In this document: positions 11,301 through 26,900 of the stretch, in pieces
Layout: the number at the start of each line of letters is the position of its first letter
Numbering within the stretch: position 1 is the first letter of the stretch
From: Dromaius novaehollandiae
Lineage: Eukaryota; Chordata; Aves; Casuariiformes; Dromaiidae
Reading direction: 5' to 3'
DNA length: 64,000 bases
Assembly (NCBI RefSeq): GCF_036370855.1
Contig: NC_088102.1
Coordinates: 42,197,835-42,261,834 of the forward strand
Notes under the pieces: model-generated
Database searches by the model: none
Told to the model about the DNA's origin: nothing
The model's input: the letters and a program-made list of their open reading frames with translations, nothing else
Program-made: the position numbers and the translations under genes

Positions 11301-14300
11301 TTTTTTGTATCTAAGATGACTCACACAAGGCAGTGCCAGCAGTACTAAAAGCTCTACCATGCTTGTCCAGTGATAACCACAACAGTTTGTAACTACATGC
11401 TCTTTTGCAAATCGCAGCTAGAATAATTTTCCATGAATGTCCTTGTGATGCACCTTGGAAAAGAGAAGAAATTTTGATGTTACTTGATAAAATTTAAGGA
11501 ATTTGCTTGACAATGGAAGCTACCATTTCAGGACTGCTTTTGCTTCCACTTTGTAGTTGTCGTCGTCTTGTAGCTGTACTTGCCCTGAGGTCCCACGGAG
11601 TAGGTAGCATGAGCAGCTTAGTGAGAAAAGTAGGAACTAAGCAAATTCACATCACTGTGCCACTTAGCAAGACTTGACTGAATGAACCATCACTTCCAAT
11701 GATGGAGGAGCAAAGCAAAATTCAAACTCCTAGGTTGACAGTGCATCTGTCTGATGCTGTCTCAGTAGGATCTTATGAAGAAATGAAAAAAAGTTTTCAG
11801 ATTGTCAGCATTTTTTCTCAGAGTGGACATTAGTGGCAGAGGTGAGGAAACTATGATTTAAAAGATTATTTTTAGCTTGGCACCATTGTTTTAAATAATG
11901 ATCTTTGCTTTGAAAGGGATGTTTATTAACAAGAAATTATTTCCCCCCACTGGAGTACCTTTCCATAATGAATTGGTGACAAAGGCAAAGTGTTAACTGA
12001 CTTGTTTGCAATTTTCTTACAATTTGACCAAAGTTTCAGAGCATGTGAATTTTTTTTCCCCCTGCAGGCTCATGAGGCCTCAGTTTGGCTCCAGCTGGGA
12101 GGCTGTGACAGCACATGTCTGAGTTCAGTCTTGTCCCCTTGCAAGCTGGTTGCTGCAGGGCCGTCGGGTGCGCCGGGTAGCTTCTGTCTAGTTCCATTAG
12201 TTTCCGCTGGGCTTACCTGTGTGCCGAGGTGGCGCTGAGCAGGAAGCGAGACGTCCTGTCACATCCCACCCTGACTCATGCCGCTTGAGCGGAAATTGCT
12301 ATTCCTTCCTCAGGCGAGTCTGTGCGTGGGTGAGCTGGTGGAGGGTGTCCCACGCACGTCAGCTGGGCCAGCACTCTTGTTGGGGAGCTCAGAAAATTTT
12401 TTAGCTAAATGTTGTTGCTTAGAGGCTTTGTGCTTAATTATACTGTAAGTCCTGCTGGAAGTAGTAAACCCTCTTCAGAAACAGGAAAGAGGAGAGATAA
12501 TTAATGTATAAGACTCCTGTTGCTTACAACTATCAAGATTCTCTTTCATCGCTCTCTTACGTGATGCTGTTTGTTTTCTGTTTGGTTTTAGAACATTCTG
12601 GAATTGACTCTTTACGACAAGGACGTCCTAGTTAGCGATGAGCTCACTTCTGTGGTCTTGGATGTAGGGGGTATGAAGCCAGGTCAGCCTCTGCTGCGCA
12701 CCTTCAGGTTGAACCCTGAGGTTAGTCCAAGGCTCTTTCCCAAGTCAGCTCTGAAGAGCTGTAGCTCATCAGTATAGAAATTGGGCAGCGCTTATACTGA
12801 ATCACAATTGCAGAGGTTTGGTGTCTCTTTGCAGCCACTTTGAAAATTAGCATTATATGAGGGAGCTATTATTAGATGTTCTTTAGTCCATTTGCTTGGG
12901 TCTCATACAACTAATGTTGAATGGTATTCAGGTTCATATAGGCTGCCACTTCTGCAGGGGCAATATAGAGTGCCTGAATGGCACTTGCATTTGATGCTCT
13001 GTGGAGGATCCCAGATCATTAGGAATTCAGACTTCTTGTCTGCCTGGACTTCAGTGTAAACAGGAAACTGGAAAACCCTGATCTGGAATCATAAATTCTT
13101 TCTAATTAGGATAGGAGACTCTCACTTGGATGTAGTACTTATGTCCTTTAAGGCAAGGGCATAAGTATGTGTTGACTGTCCTGACTAGGCTGTAGGGGAA
13201 GGGGAAAATGTTGCAAGAGATGATGACAGCATATATGTGCTTACTGTTATCTGAGATTTTTCTAAAATCCCTAGGGATTTTGTGTTTCACAGTTTTTTGG
13301 ATGCCCATCTAAAAGAAACTTGGGATGACTAGTCTCTTTCAGAAAATGCTGAAACACCTTTAGAGGGGATTGTTTTTTTTGGCAGGCAAGAAGGGTGTAA
13401 ACAAAGCTACAAATGAAGGTGTTTGCAGTTAGCAGTCACTCTGAAGATTGTTGTTTTGCTTATTTATTTGATCATACTAGATTGCAACAAAGTCGTCTGT
13501 TGCTGCAAAGGTTACCTCTGTGTTTAAGTCAAAAGCCAAAGAGTAGCTTAGCTTCTCTGAGCTGCTATGTTCAGTCACATTTAAACTCTGATTTGTGTGG
13601 GTGACGCTGGCACATATCAGCTACTCTTAGTCCCTATGCACCTGCTCATGGCCTTGCAGCAAGACAGCATGTTTTACATAGCTAAAGCCGTATCATGAGT
13701 CTGATAATCTGAGCCTGCCTCAGACACCCTACTCCTGTATTAAAGGTGAGCCAATGATGTGCTTTCTTGAGAAAGCTGTGCTGTTGGTGGGGTCAGAAGC
13801 AGACTAACTGGTATGCGGTTAGAAGGGAGGTGTCAGTCACACAGTGCTACAGGCAGTTTAAAGGGTTAGTGAACATGGGAAGAGGCTTAGTGATTTCTTC
13901 TTTCCCACTAACTCTGTCCCATTTTCAGAATGCTAAATGTGGCCCTTGATCAGTTACTGTGGAAATGGAAACTGCAACTTCAGTAAGGAGAATTGCCCAA
14001 GTTAGCCTCTACTCAGTTATTTTAAAAGCTGTGTTATGTCTGGTATCAAGCATTTACTGTGAGGTATGGCTGGGGGAGAAAGATGGATTAAAGTCTATAT
14101 ATGACAGAATAAAGGCTGCAATGAGCTAAGAGTGTAATCTGCTGAAATAATAAATGTGAGGAAGCATATAGCCTGCTGTAGAAGCTGCTCTCAGATGGCA
14201 CTGCAGTATTGCTAGAGCCAAGAGAGTCATCCCCCTGTTAGGGTAGTAATGGATCTGAGAGCCAACTCTTGCTTGTGTGTGCTTGTCGCCTTTAACGCAG

Positions 14301-17300
14301 GTGTGTCTGGTCAGATAAGAGATGACTGAGACAATGGGAATGTTTAAGGAACAAAAAACCATGGCATAAATTTCAAACCTCAAATTTAACTGGAGTTTTT
14401 GTAAAAACAACAAAAATCTTTATGATAGGTTTTTAATTGGAAGAAAGCTTAATCTGTTGGAAGAACTTGTCATAGTCATATTCAAGGTCAAAGATTACAT
14501 GTCTCCAACTTCTATTTTTAAAGGCTAATGAAGAGCTGGATGTAGAGTTTTACTTGGAAAAATGGTGAGTCGTAATGAAGAGTTTGATGAACTTGAGCTC
14601 TGTGGATATGTTGTCTTAGCTATGTTTTCTTTGCAGTCTTGGCCATAAAAAAAGGTTAATGCCTTATGTTTTTCTGTGCTTTTTCTGAGTTGATTTGCCA
14701 AAGGCTGATTGCAAATGTCCTTAAAGCTACGATCAACAAAGTTCAGGAGTTCCTGAAGAAATAGAATTTTGCTGGTCTTTATGGGAATGGCAGCACTGCA
14801 AAGGAGTGACTTTGACATTTTGGGATGAGCTAATTAGCAAAGGAAAACTTCCATAGTTAACTTTGCAGTGCGGCCACCTGAATATATATATGATAGTCTG
14901 TCTAATCTCAGCTTTCCTCTAGAATATCAAAGTAACTGAGATGGAGAGAGCTTATAGCACGTGCTTATACTTGCAGAGGAATTTTTCCTTCGGTAGTGAA
15001 TTTTTCCCATTTTCCTGTGAAAGGATTAGTGTCAAAGTCTAGTTTGCATAGGTTTGCTCTCACGCTAAGGACCTTCCTCTCCCACTTGTTATTCAGGCAG
15101 TTAGTTTGTAAAGTAGGATAAGGCAAGTTAAAACCAAAACTGATTTATATTAAATCTCTTCCTTTAACAGCTCAGATGCCCCTACTGAGGTACTGACCAA
15201 CGGAGTCCTTGTGGTGAGTGCATGGGAATCAGTTAGATAGTATATTGGAATTTACTCCTCAAGGTGGGTTTTTTAGTAATGAGGGGACAGCAATCATTTA
15301 GAATTAATATCCTAAATCCAGACATCTCGTTTCCTCTCCAACATCTAACTATTCCTGTATTTGATGGTTTAAAAGTTTCCTCAGTCTATGCAATTTGATG
15401 CTGATTCATAGGAAAGATCACTTTTTTTTTTTTTTTTTTTAGTGGAGCACAAAGTGACTGTTTAAAAGGATGCAGAAATTGTCTTTAGAAGGCTACTGAG
15501 TCCTGTGGACTAGCCTGAGTCACCTAGATGCTGGTTAGGTATTATCTACCACCTTATCTTAAAATCTATTGTCTCCAGGCTTTTCTGAGTGACGTTAGTA
15601 ATGAGATTCAGTGGGCTTGGGAGTAGGTGATAACACTTGAGTCCTTAAAGCAAAGACGCTTCATCTTGAAGTGATTCATCTATTCTTTTGGGGGAATATC
15701 AGGCTTAAAAATTTGTGCGGTATATGTTAAAAATACAGGTGCTGTTACCTGTTTTCCTTTCCAAAGGAGAGGGAGTGCATTATTTCAGAGCGCTGTTTGT
15801 TTTGTTTTGTTTTTCTTTTGGTTTTGTGAATGAAGGTTTTTTTGGATTGATATTTTCTAATAAGGAAAAAGAGAAGGTGGGAAAAATTCCATCATTGTTG
15901 AAATACAGAGTTTAAACATTTTTCTGGAAAAGTTGGTATTTTCATTTCAGTTAAATGTTTGCTATCCTAAAAATGTCAACATCTAAATATCAAAGCTTCA
16001 TTTGTAACCTTTTGGAGAATTTGAAAATACTCAGATTTAAAATGAAACCACATCTTGAAAACTAACTTCTTCAAAACTGCACTTCTGCCTTCCATATTGT
16101 TCTTATATGGAACAACTGTTTACGGTTTTGCTAGCTCAGCTTCAAATCAAAGGGTTTGTGACAAGAATTAGTAACTGTTGGAGACCTGATAAGTGGAAAT
16201 AAATCTGTGGTGATGTTCCAAATTTAAGTGCTGTGGCTTGCAATAGCACAACTCTGCAGACTTTCACAGGAGACAGCCTCTTGTGGTCATATTTCCCTCA
16301 GCAAATCAGTCTTATATTCAAGCAGTGGAGGAGTTTCATATCTTTGAGAGCAATTATGGCTAATTAAATCTCTCATCTCCTGCCCCAGAAGGCAGCTGAT
16401 GACTGAATGGTGTGAGAGAGAACTGCATGAGGACATGGACAACTCAGGACAGGAAGTCATGGCAGAATTTATGAAGTGCTAGCTTGGATCTGAACAGGTT
16501 GTGAATAGGTGCTCATGCAGCCATTAAAACGAAAACCTTGGCAGAAAAAACCCAAGTGCTGAGACCTGTGAAGAACAGGTTGCAAAAAAATTAGTGTCTG
16601 GAATAGGAGGGTGCTTTTGAGTGTGAAGCAAGAACAAATAATCTTTTCTTACTGAAACAGAACTTGCTCTTTATTTGAAAGAACACATTTGTCAGTGAGT
16701 GAGGTTTTTTGGTTTTTTTTTCTGGCAGATTGCATTAGTAAACCTGATCCTCCTATAGTAGGTGGATTAAGCTTCAACAAAGAAGTGAACTCAAACCTCA
16801 TAACCAGAGCTGGTTTCTTCTTTTCATAGGTTCATCCTTGCTTGTCTCTGCAGGGCACTGTCAACAGAGAGGAAAAATCAAAAGAGAAACAGCAAGGTAG
16901 GGCTGCCTGCAGGATTTAAGGCAGGTCTGTTTTTCAGCATGTCTGTCCCTTGGGAGAGAGGGGAGACTCAATGCTCTGGTTATACAGTGCATTTTTATTT
17001 ACTAGCTACAAAGCTGACTCTTTAATACAGTATTAAAAATTAAAGCCAAATAATTTTGGGTCACTTCTACTGGATGCCGCATGAGAGAGACTTCATAGAA
17101 TCCCATGGTAGTTGGGGTTGGAAGGCACCTCTGGGAAGTCATCTGATCCAGCCCCTGGCTCGAGCAGGGTCAGCTAGAGCACTTGCTCAGAGCTGTCAGG
17201 TTTTGAATATCTGCAATGATGGAGTCTTCACAACCTCTCTGGGCAACTTGTTCCAGTGTTCAACCACCCTCACAGTGAAGTGTTTTCTTACATTCAAGTG

Positions 17301-19328
17301 GAATTTCCTGTGTTTCAATTTGTGCCCATTGCCTATCATCCTGTCACTGGGCACCACCAAGAAGAGTGTGGCCTTGTCCTCTTTAACAGCCTCCATCATA
17401 TACTTATAAACATGCGAGCTTGGGAGTCTTTGCTTGTGTCCCCTTAGTCTCTGCTATATTTCTAATGATAGTATCTGATTTTTAACATTTATTTAAATAT
17501 TTCCTGTGTTTTAAACTTCTTAGTCTAATGTCCACATTGTCACACAGGGAACTGTGAGGTCAAGCTGTCTGTTCCAGGGGCATATGAGAAACAGTTGTGT
17601 ATTCCTTGGAGACCTGACAGTGAGCAGGATTATGGAAACTCATTTGTCTTTCATGCGGACAAAGAAATGCATCCAGAACTTCAAGTGGAGCTGGAGCAAA
17701 CCATATTTGTCCTACAGGTAAGCAGCTATACCGGCAGCTACAGTTTACAGTTCACTTCTGAATAAATCCATCCTGAAGGCAGTGCCTTTGGTCCATAAAA
17801 ATGTCCTTAAACATAAATTGAACAGACTTAAGTTCATCATAAGAGCTCCAAGCCTGTTTCAAGCTGGTTTATTTTTTGGTTATGCATTAGGAATTTTCAT
17901 GCAAAGAGTGAAGTTTTTCTTTGTCGTTGCTTTAAAATTTTTTTTCTTGTTTTAAAAATTGAATAAAAACATGGCAGACTTTTCTTTGCCTCTTTTACAC
18001 AGGGTAAGGAGGTGAACTTGTGTTAGGATTGTTCCTTCCCCAACCCTTTAAAATCTGTTCAAACTTAGGGATAAAAAAAAAAATCTGAATTTGCTGACTG
18101 CATGGCGACATCTTCACTTTTAGCTGTTGGAATAGTCTGTAACAAATCTTTTGTATTAGACACTTGTAGAACACATACCATTACTACAGGTTTATTTACT
18201 GTTGTCCATCACCTCACAGTTTCTGTTGGTACCTGTGCTGTGTGGGTATCCCCTAAGAATGACTGAATATTTGCTGTGATGGCTTCTCCCAGTATGGCCA
18301 AACACCAAAAAGGAGAACAAGGAAACTATTCTGTGCTGTCATTCATCCTCACAGGCAGTCAGGCAGCATGAAGGAAGATGCTGGTCTTGACTACAGTGGA
18401 GGTGACTATTGGTAAGAGGGCACAAAAGGAATATGGAGCAGTAGCTTTGGAGAGGGATTGATTGGGCAGAGAGCATGAACTGAAGAGCAGAAAACTGGAC
18501 TTAAGTAAGCAAAAATTCAGAGATGGCTAAGTGAAAACAGGGCAGAAGTCAACTACAGAGACAGACCCAGGTGGCAAACCACAGCCGAATAGAGGCTTGG
18601 TAACAAGTAAAGCAAATTGCTTTAAGAGCTGGTATAGAGCCCAAGGGTCTTCAGTCTGACCTCTCCTCTCTCCTCTGAGGAGGGGATAGAGACAGTGAAG
18701 TAGTAATGTTCCTTCCCCTGTACCTAAATGTTTGTTGTTGGCCTGTCAGGGAGAGCATAATGGGCTTAGAGGAGTATTTGGTCTGATCCTGCTGTTTTTG
18801 CCAGTTCCTGGTGAGTAGTTCCTGGTTCTTATCCCTCTTTAGTGCATGCTCTGAGAAAGGTGACAAGCTGTTTGTTTAAGGTGCTGCCTCCTCCCAAGGG
18901 GTGAGGTCTATAGTGGGTGTAAAGGCTAAGCTGTGTAGGTTTGAGTGTTTCCCTCTGATGAGAGATTTTTTTAATATGCCTTTTTAACCTAGAAATCTGC
19001 ATGCAGCTCTATTTTAAGGGAATTACTAGCCCAGTGTGGGAGAAAACACTACAAGATTTCCTGACATTAAACTTGCATTTGCTCTGTTTGTAAATATGGT
19101 GAGGGTTTTTTTATTTATTTTCATGCTCACATTTGTCCATAGGGCTGTTATCTCATTTCTTATTTTGTGAATGTTTAGCACTGTGCCTTACTGGTATCTT
19201 TTCCAAATCCTGCTCTGAAGACAGAATACTAGTTTCCTTGTGGGCTCTTGGGCACACATCACTAGAGCTATTTTGAGAGGAACAGTTCATACTGAGAGAC
19301 AAAAATTTTTGTATGTGGCGTGCGCGCG

Positions 19329-19388
<60 letters not shown>

Positions 19389-22300
19389 TATGTAAATATA
19401 AATATATACATCCACGTGTTTTATATATATAATATATATTAAAACATTAACAAAAAATATATATTAAAAAACCCCCAGCTGTTTAAGCCCTGATTAAAGT
19501 GGTGGAAATAACCACAGCAAAGATCTGGCAAGCAGAGAGCAGGAAAGGGGTCAAAAATCTCTGAAAGTCTTAGACTGTTTTTGGAAAAGGCTTAGTTATA
19601 ATGGTCTTCATGATGTGACTTTTTTAATCATATGATGGAAAACTTGGATGACATTTTATATTTTAATTAGGATGGTGTGAACCCTGATATTGAAAAACAT
19701 ACTACAGTTCTGGGATTGGGGACTGTACCAGTTAATTCTCTTCCTATTGGACAAGAAGTTGACAGAATTGTTCCTCTGGGAGAGGTAATGTCAACATTCT
19801 GCATGTGTTTAACATGCTTGGGATAATTATCTTCCCTCCACTGCCTGTAGGCATTTGAAAAGTTAAGCTGTATATCATTTTTAGGAGTGTTGTTGTCTTG
19901 GAGATCTAGAATGAAACACTGAAATTACTCAGTGCAGTTCTTTAAAAATGCTATTTTAATGGTTGGGTCTTGAAAAATAAGTATAACGTTTACCACTTTC
20001 CAAAGCATATGGTCAGGATGTGAAAGAAAAATATTAAAGAAGGGGGAGAAGCAAGAAACTTGCAGAAATAAATGTTTTCTCCCTGCTTTTTGGGTGCGTA
20101 TTTATTCACTGTTGTGGCTCTTGGAAATATGTCTGAAATGGAAGGGAAAGGTGTTCCACAGAGGTAGTTTTGTGGGTGAGAGTGCTAATTGTTTAGTTTG
20201 TGGTGACAATGTTGATATTGTAGCTTCTGATTAGTAGTTTCACCTGTGAAGTTACTGTTGCTTACAAGATTTATTTTTTCTTTTTCTAGGGACAAAGTTT
20301 GGATATGAGTTTGAAAGCTGAAGAGACGTGAGTGAGAAGCTTTAAGACCTCTAAAAATGAGGAAAGATCTTTACTCTCATAGTGAAGGAGCTGCATGACT
20401 ATCCTCAATGTTCTAGGGAGCTCCATTATCTCAATCCCTGTCTTCTGGGATTGATCTAAAAAAAATCTCCTTGGATATTTTTCTTGTGATTTTTACTTTG
20501 AAGATAACATTTATTGGATTCGTGCCAGTCCTACTGGAATCTGAACAAATTTTCTGTGTGTTCCTAATACTTAAACCTAAGAAATGGGTGGTTGCTGCTG
20601 ATGATATTAAGTAGCTTTATAGATGCACATAGTTCCCAGAATATGCATAGTGCTGTGCTGACAAGTAAGAAAGGGCAGCTCAGAGCATGAAGAGCTTGAA
20701 TTATGAAATGGAGAAGGGTGAAAGAAGGGAATGCAAAGAACAGAATAGCACATAGAAGCAAGCAGTTGGCTAATGAGCTGATAGGGTCACTGTAAATATA
20801 GTGATTAACTGAAGATCCTGCTCCACTTCTACAAATCCATAGCAAGTTCATTGTTTTTCCTGCTGCCCCCTTGCCCTTTAAATATGGAACCTCTTCTTTT
20901 AAAATTACTCCCTCCTCACTTTTTCCCACTTCTCCCATCCTGTTTAATACAGTGATCTCAATTGCTCCTCATACAATCCTCTTTCCTCACTTACTGATAA
21001 TCTTTTTCTCCTTTCTGTGAAATTCCTGAAGCTTGTCTTGAATGGCTGTTTGACACAAACTTTGCATTTAGATATTAAAGAAGATACAATAGGGAGGTGT
21101 TTCACTTTTTAATTCCAAATGCGGTTGTTACTCATTGCTAGGGTAGGTCTAAGTATTTTGAATGAGAGTCATTTTTGATCCAGTGATTAAATTCAGTGCT
21201 TAAAATGTGTATTCACAGCAACTGCTTTTCCCTGGAAGTTACATATCCTTCAGAAATTTGTAATTTTTTTCCCCTTTTAATTTCTATTTCAGTACTTGGG
21301 ATCTTGATATACGCCTGGGTTTTGATCTCTGTAAACAGGAGAGAGAATTTTTAGACAGAAGGAAGAAGATAGTTTCTGAGGCACTGAAGAAGGCACTTAA
21401 CTTAAGAGAATCCCCTGGGAAAGATGAGGTATTGAGCACATTTCTTTAGAGAAACTTGAAAAATCCTTTGGTTGATAATTAGTTAAACATTTTAGAATTC
21501 TTTGCATGTAACCAATAGAACTTTCCTTAGGTGTGAAACATTCAGCATGGCCTGAGGGAGAAGCCTGCAGCATATCAGTTCAGGAGTGTCAAGTCTTATT
21601 ATATTTCTTAAATTTTGAGCATCTTGGATTTTTTGGAACAAAAAAATTGAAATTTCAGGATGTATGTTTGTACTTTCCTTAGCTGAGCTCCGGTATCTGG
21701 GGCTTTGAACTCTGAATCATGAAGGTGAAGTTGCTTTCAAAATGATTAAATTGAAGCTCATTCCACAGGAACAGCATCGTAATTGCTTATTTGAGGACAT
21801 TGCACTGTACTTAGGTAGCCTGATACCTTGCCCTGTGATCTTTAGGTGCTGGTTTTTTGAGAATGATTATTTTCTTTTTTGGTTCAAATCAGTGCACTGC
21901 GTGGTGCACAATTAAATGTGCAAAATAACATAAGTAACAATTTCAGTAAGGACCTTTCCTATGATGCTGCTGCTGTATTATAATAAGCAATGTATTTCAA
22001 TAAAAATATAATGAAATGAGTGCTGACTGGAATCAATCCTGAGATTATGTTGAATGTGAATAGAAATAGATATTTTAGCTCTTTTTTATATAAGAATGAG
22101 TCTTAAAGAGGATTAGCTCTGTAATTTCTTGGCAAATTAGAAGTCTTTGTGATTCCCGTGTTTACTGCCTGCAGGTTCCAGTCATAGCAGTACTGGGGTC
22201 TGGAGGTGGGATGAGAGCACTGACATCATTCTACGGCAGTCTAGCGGGGCTTCAACAGCTGGGCCTTTTGGATGCTGCAATGTATCTGTGTGGCATTTCT

Positions 22301-23904
22301 GGCTCTACTTGGTAAGTTGCATGCCATGTTGGTTCCAGAAACTTATAGGTGAATATGCTGGTGTTTATACAAAAATATGGCCAAAACTGCATTTGTGCCA
22401 TCTATAGACAGACAAAGTTAAGTGTTTTACCAGCTCTCACCTGAGAGTTCTGAGGATCCTAAAGTGTCTAAAAGACATTCATTACCAGTTCTTACTCATA
22501 CAGCTCTTGGCTAAGTTTATGGATCTGCTGCTTTTGCAAGCCTAACAACTGAATTCCTGGAACTTATTACATGAATAAAGCTGCTGTGTGCTCCCTCAGA
22601 ACTGACTTCAAACACATTCCCCATTTCCTTGCTGTTTCTGGGAAGATAACCAAGGTGATGCAAGTTACTGGAACAACATTGGAAACAAGTCTGTGCAGAC
22701 ACTGCCTTCCAAAATGTTGCATGCAGCTGAATGGAGAAATAGCACCAGCTTGACCCCTTGGTAGGCTGGAGTATGTGTCGCAATGTCAGACATGGCCAGA
22801 ACATTTCAGCAGCCCAGTTCTCAGAGTGTGTGGTTGAAATCATCCTTCATACAGGAATACATTGTTTTTGTGAAGTGATGCCACTGAGGAGCTGTGCAAC
22901 CTGACTGTAATCCTCACTTCCAGAGCTTTGTGTCTTAATCTAACTCCTGTGTATATAGCATTCTTCTGCTAACCTTATGATCTGGCCTTCCCTTTTGGTT
23001 CAAAGCCACACTTTCAAATTTAGTCAGCTGTTCATGAGGACAGCAAGCTTCCAAACTAGAGTTTCTTGTTTAAGTAGACCTTTGTTCTGGAGGCTACAAC
23101 CTCCATCACTATATGCAGTAGCATCCTTATTGTCTGCTGGCCTTTCAGGGTTATTGTGACCTAGAGTTAACTAATATTTATGAACCAGCTCATATGAGGA
23201 GGTATATGGTGTTTGGAGCATCCTTGAAAGGTAGGCTTGCAATCAGGGTGAGGCTGTCATATAGGTCTCAGGCTTTCCCCTGTGTTTTAGAATTCAGAGA
23301 TCCGTTGTTATAGTCTGTTTTCTCTGCAGCATTTTGTCTTGGAGCCAGACTTCTCAAGGTTTTAGTTCAGTGCTGCAGAAGTTAATAGTATCTAGCTAAA
23401 TTCAGTGCTTATGCAGATGTTATTACTAATGATCTTAATGTAATATTTTCAGGTGTTTATCTACATTGTATCAAGACCCTAATTGGTCACAGAAGGATCT
23501 TCAAGATGCAATCAGCAGAGCTCAAGATACTGTGTCCAGCAGCAAAGGAGGGGCATTTTCCCCTGAACGACTGAAATACTATTTCCAGGAGCTGAATGCA
23601 ATGGAGAGTAGTGGACGGAAAGTTTCCTTCACGGATTTGTGGGGCCTTCTTGTGGAGTATTTCCTACAACAGAAGGTAAAGGAGTTCACATTTGGATGAG
23701 TGCTGCTGTTTGTCTTCCAGGTGGGAACTCTGCATACCCACATGTTGTGTGTCAAGAAATTAATAAATCTCTGTCTTTGTCAACTGTTCTAGAATAGGAG
23801 GTGTTACTGAATATATAATAAGTTCCCACTCTTTTGGCCCCAGGTTTCCCAACATGCTTTTTTAGGAAAGCATTTTGAAGTCTTCTAGGAAAGTGCTATA
23901 TATG

Positions 23905-23991
<87 letters not shown>

Positions 23992-26900
23992 ATATATATA
24001 AAAAAAACCAATTAAGTGTTTATTTTGAATGACTGTTAAAAATGAATCGTTTTTGTGTTGGGTGGGTTAAGCCTGAGAAAATGAAGATGTTGGTTTTGTA
24101 AAACTGTATTGCTGTTAGGCTAGTTGAAATTGGTAATTACAGTGAGGGGGGTAACTAGCTAGTTAATAACATCTGACATTCTAAATATACAACTGCAGAA
24201 ATACTCCGGCAGAATCCAACCATCTGCCTGGACAGAGGGAGGAAAGGGGACTTTGAATTATCAGCATTGTTAGAGTCAGAGATGCTAAGAATTGCTTCAG
24301 AATATCGGAGTACAGGGACAGCATTTGTCTGACTTAGTGTGCTTTTCCTTCCTCACTGTCACCAGGAAGACCCATCAAAGCTGTCTGATCAGCAAGAAGC
24401 AGTGAAATGGGCCCAGAACCCCTATCCCATCTATGCAGCTGTCAATGTGAGACCCAATATTAGTAGTGGTGATTTTGCAGGTATGAACATGGCAAGCTTA
24501 TTTTTGTTTGTTTAAAATATATAAATTCCTTTCACCTATGCAGTTCCAGTCCCCTTTTGTTGAAACACACTACTCAATTAACAAGTAGCTGACAATAGGA
24601 AAGTTGCCTCAAGCAGCAGTTGGTTAGCACAAAAGCAGTCAGATATAGATTGGTGGTGTGTTAGTATCTTGATCTGCAAATACTTTCATCATGGCTATAA
24701 GACTGAGGCATGAGTTTTAACTCAGCCACTCCACATGCTTTGCTTGAAAGCATCTGAAACTTTCAGGTGCTGAGAAGGAAGATCCCTATAATAAATCTTT
24801 GTGTGAGTCAGAGGATTAAAGTGGTTGGTCATTAGTTGACCTGCTTCAAACAGTTAGGATCTTACTTTTGTAGTCTCAGATATTTGATTTGTGTAGAACT
24901 CAGGTAAAACGATGCATTGGTAACCTTGCAGCAAGCGTCATCGAAATTGTGCTTTGTGACAGTCTGAGTTCTTGCTGGTTGTACAACTGCAATATGAAAT
25001 TAAGGCCTCTATTCCAGGACACTTGAAATCTTAAGTATGAGGCAACAAGTGATGATAGATATAGTGAGATGTGAACACAAACTCTTGTGTCGATCTATGT
25101 ACAACTGTCGGTCTTTTTTCCTTCTTTAGTTTTGGAGGGTGTGCGTGTATGTGCAAGGAATAAGAATTTTAAGGCAGAACTTGGAATACAATGAATTTGA
25201 TTAGTAAATGTTTGTGGAAAGCTTTCAAGCATGAGGGGACATTTCAGTAAGCAAATAATGAAGCCTGACACAATGGGTTAAGTGAAATGTAAAGTCACTA
25301 CTGTAATAGTTGTTGAGAGGTAAGTAGTGTGATGAAAGGCTGTGAGAAGTGAAGTAGCTCTTGTTTGATGTGGTGGAAAAGGGAGTCATCAGAATGGTTT
25401 AAAGTGGAGGTGAAATAAGCAGACTTCCGAAGAGTCGAAAAAAGGTTGTATCGAATCAATGAAAGCCTGGACAAAAGTTTTTATTAAAGATGAATAAGAT
25501 AGGGGCTCTCTGAGAAGAGTGGCAGGAAAATGCATAATGATGATGAAAAGTGGAGACTCTCCTTTTTGTCAGCCTTGTGTGAAGAGAAATCACATGAATA
25601 TTCTCACCTACATGTACTCTGAGATAAAGCTGCACTGATCTGTTGGCTCATTCTTAGAATGGTGTGAGTTTACTCCCTATGAAGTTGGGTTTCGCAAATA
25701 CGGAGCCTTTATCCGAACAGAAGACTTTGACAGTGAGTTCTTCATGGGACGACTCATCCAAAAACGTCCAGAGCCCAGGATTTGTTTTCTACAAGGTATG
25801 ATCTTACAGTGGAGAAAAAGAGGGGGAAATGGAAAGGGTTACACTGCTTTTGGGATTCATCAACTTAAACCCCTGCATTTTTGTCCCTTCCTAAAGAGTT
25901 TGAAGGGGAGAAATGCCAAACCTTTTTCTAAACCTGTTTAGGTGCAGTTTTGTAGTATTATAGACTGTTCTCAAGTCTGCTTGCTAGCCCTTATTGGTGT
26001 ACAAAAGCCCAATGACTGTGACTAGATTAATTCCAAAAGCTAGCGCCTATGTTTTTATTATGTTTGCCAGAGATTTAACAGAGTCAGCCCAACTTCTGCA
26101 TCATCCCATTCCATTTAGATATAGTGGTGCTCACAGGGCTTAGGCTATCCACTGTAGTATGCTCCTTCATTGTGTTAAGATGTTTACTCTCTGCTGTCTG
26201 AAGTTTTTTCAACGGTGATTTCTGCTTGACAGAAAATGACTTACCTTTTGTTAGCTTTATCCTTGTGTGTTGATAAAAAGGCTGCTTAAGATTCCTGGGG
26301 AAAAATACTTTATAGGACCTGAACAGAAAAGCCTTAAAAGTGTCAGTTTAATGTCAGTGTTGAGCTGAGACCAGTCAGATGTTGCTGAACAGGGCATATG
26401 TGTCAATTTGAGATTCTTCCCCTCAATTAAAATGAAATTTTTACAGTGATAAATTACAGTACATCAAAAATCAAGAGGAAAAAACAGGTCAGGGAAGACT
26501 ATTGCTTTCTTCAGAGTCCAACAAATCATCCTGTGCTTCAGAATCTCTCTGCTTGAGGTAGTGTTGTTTTTAGCCAAGGCTGATCTCAGAATGGTGCTTA
26601 TGGTCTTTTGGTACTTGCCTAAATATTTGTCTATAAGTGTGCTACAGCTGCCATGTTAGGCATTAGACTCTGGCAGCCTGAAACTAGTGCCTTGGTATGC
26701 CTGAGTAACAAACCAATTCAAACATGATATGCCCTTTATCATGTTAGTGCGACAAGTAAAGCACAGTCTGGTCTGATGCTAGAGATGCTGCTGTTAGTGA
26801 GAGTGGTTCTCTAGGTCTCAGTATTAAGCTGGTCTTTCCAACTTGCCTTAGTTGCTTGTATGCAGGAAAACTATGGAGAGTCCTTATTTGAAGCGTCTTC

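Noticed and set aside
12150-12320. CpG-richer patch inside intron 3 of copy 1
   Set aside because: Short, without exon signals; could be an internal regulatory element but nothing in the sequence supports it specifically.
20564-20938. 124-codon minus-strand frame in intron 10 of copy 1
   Set aside because: No recognisable domain or conserved motif; taken as chance.
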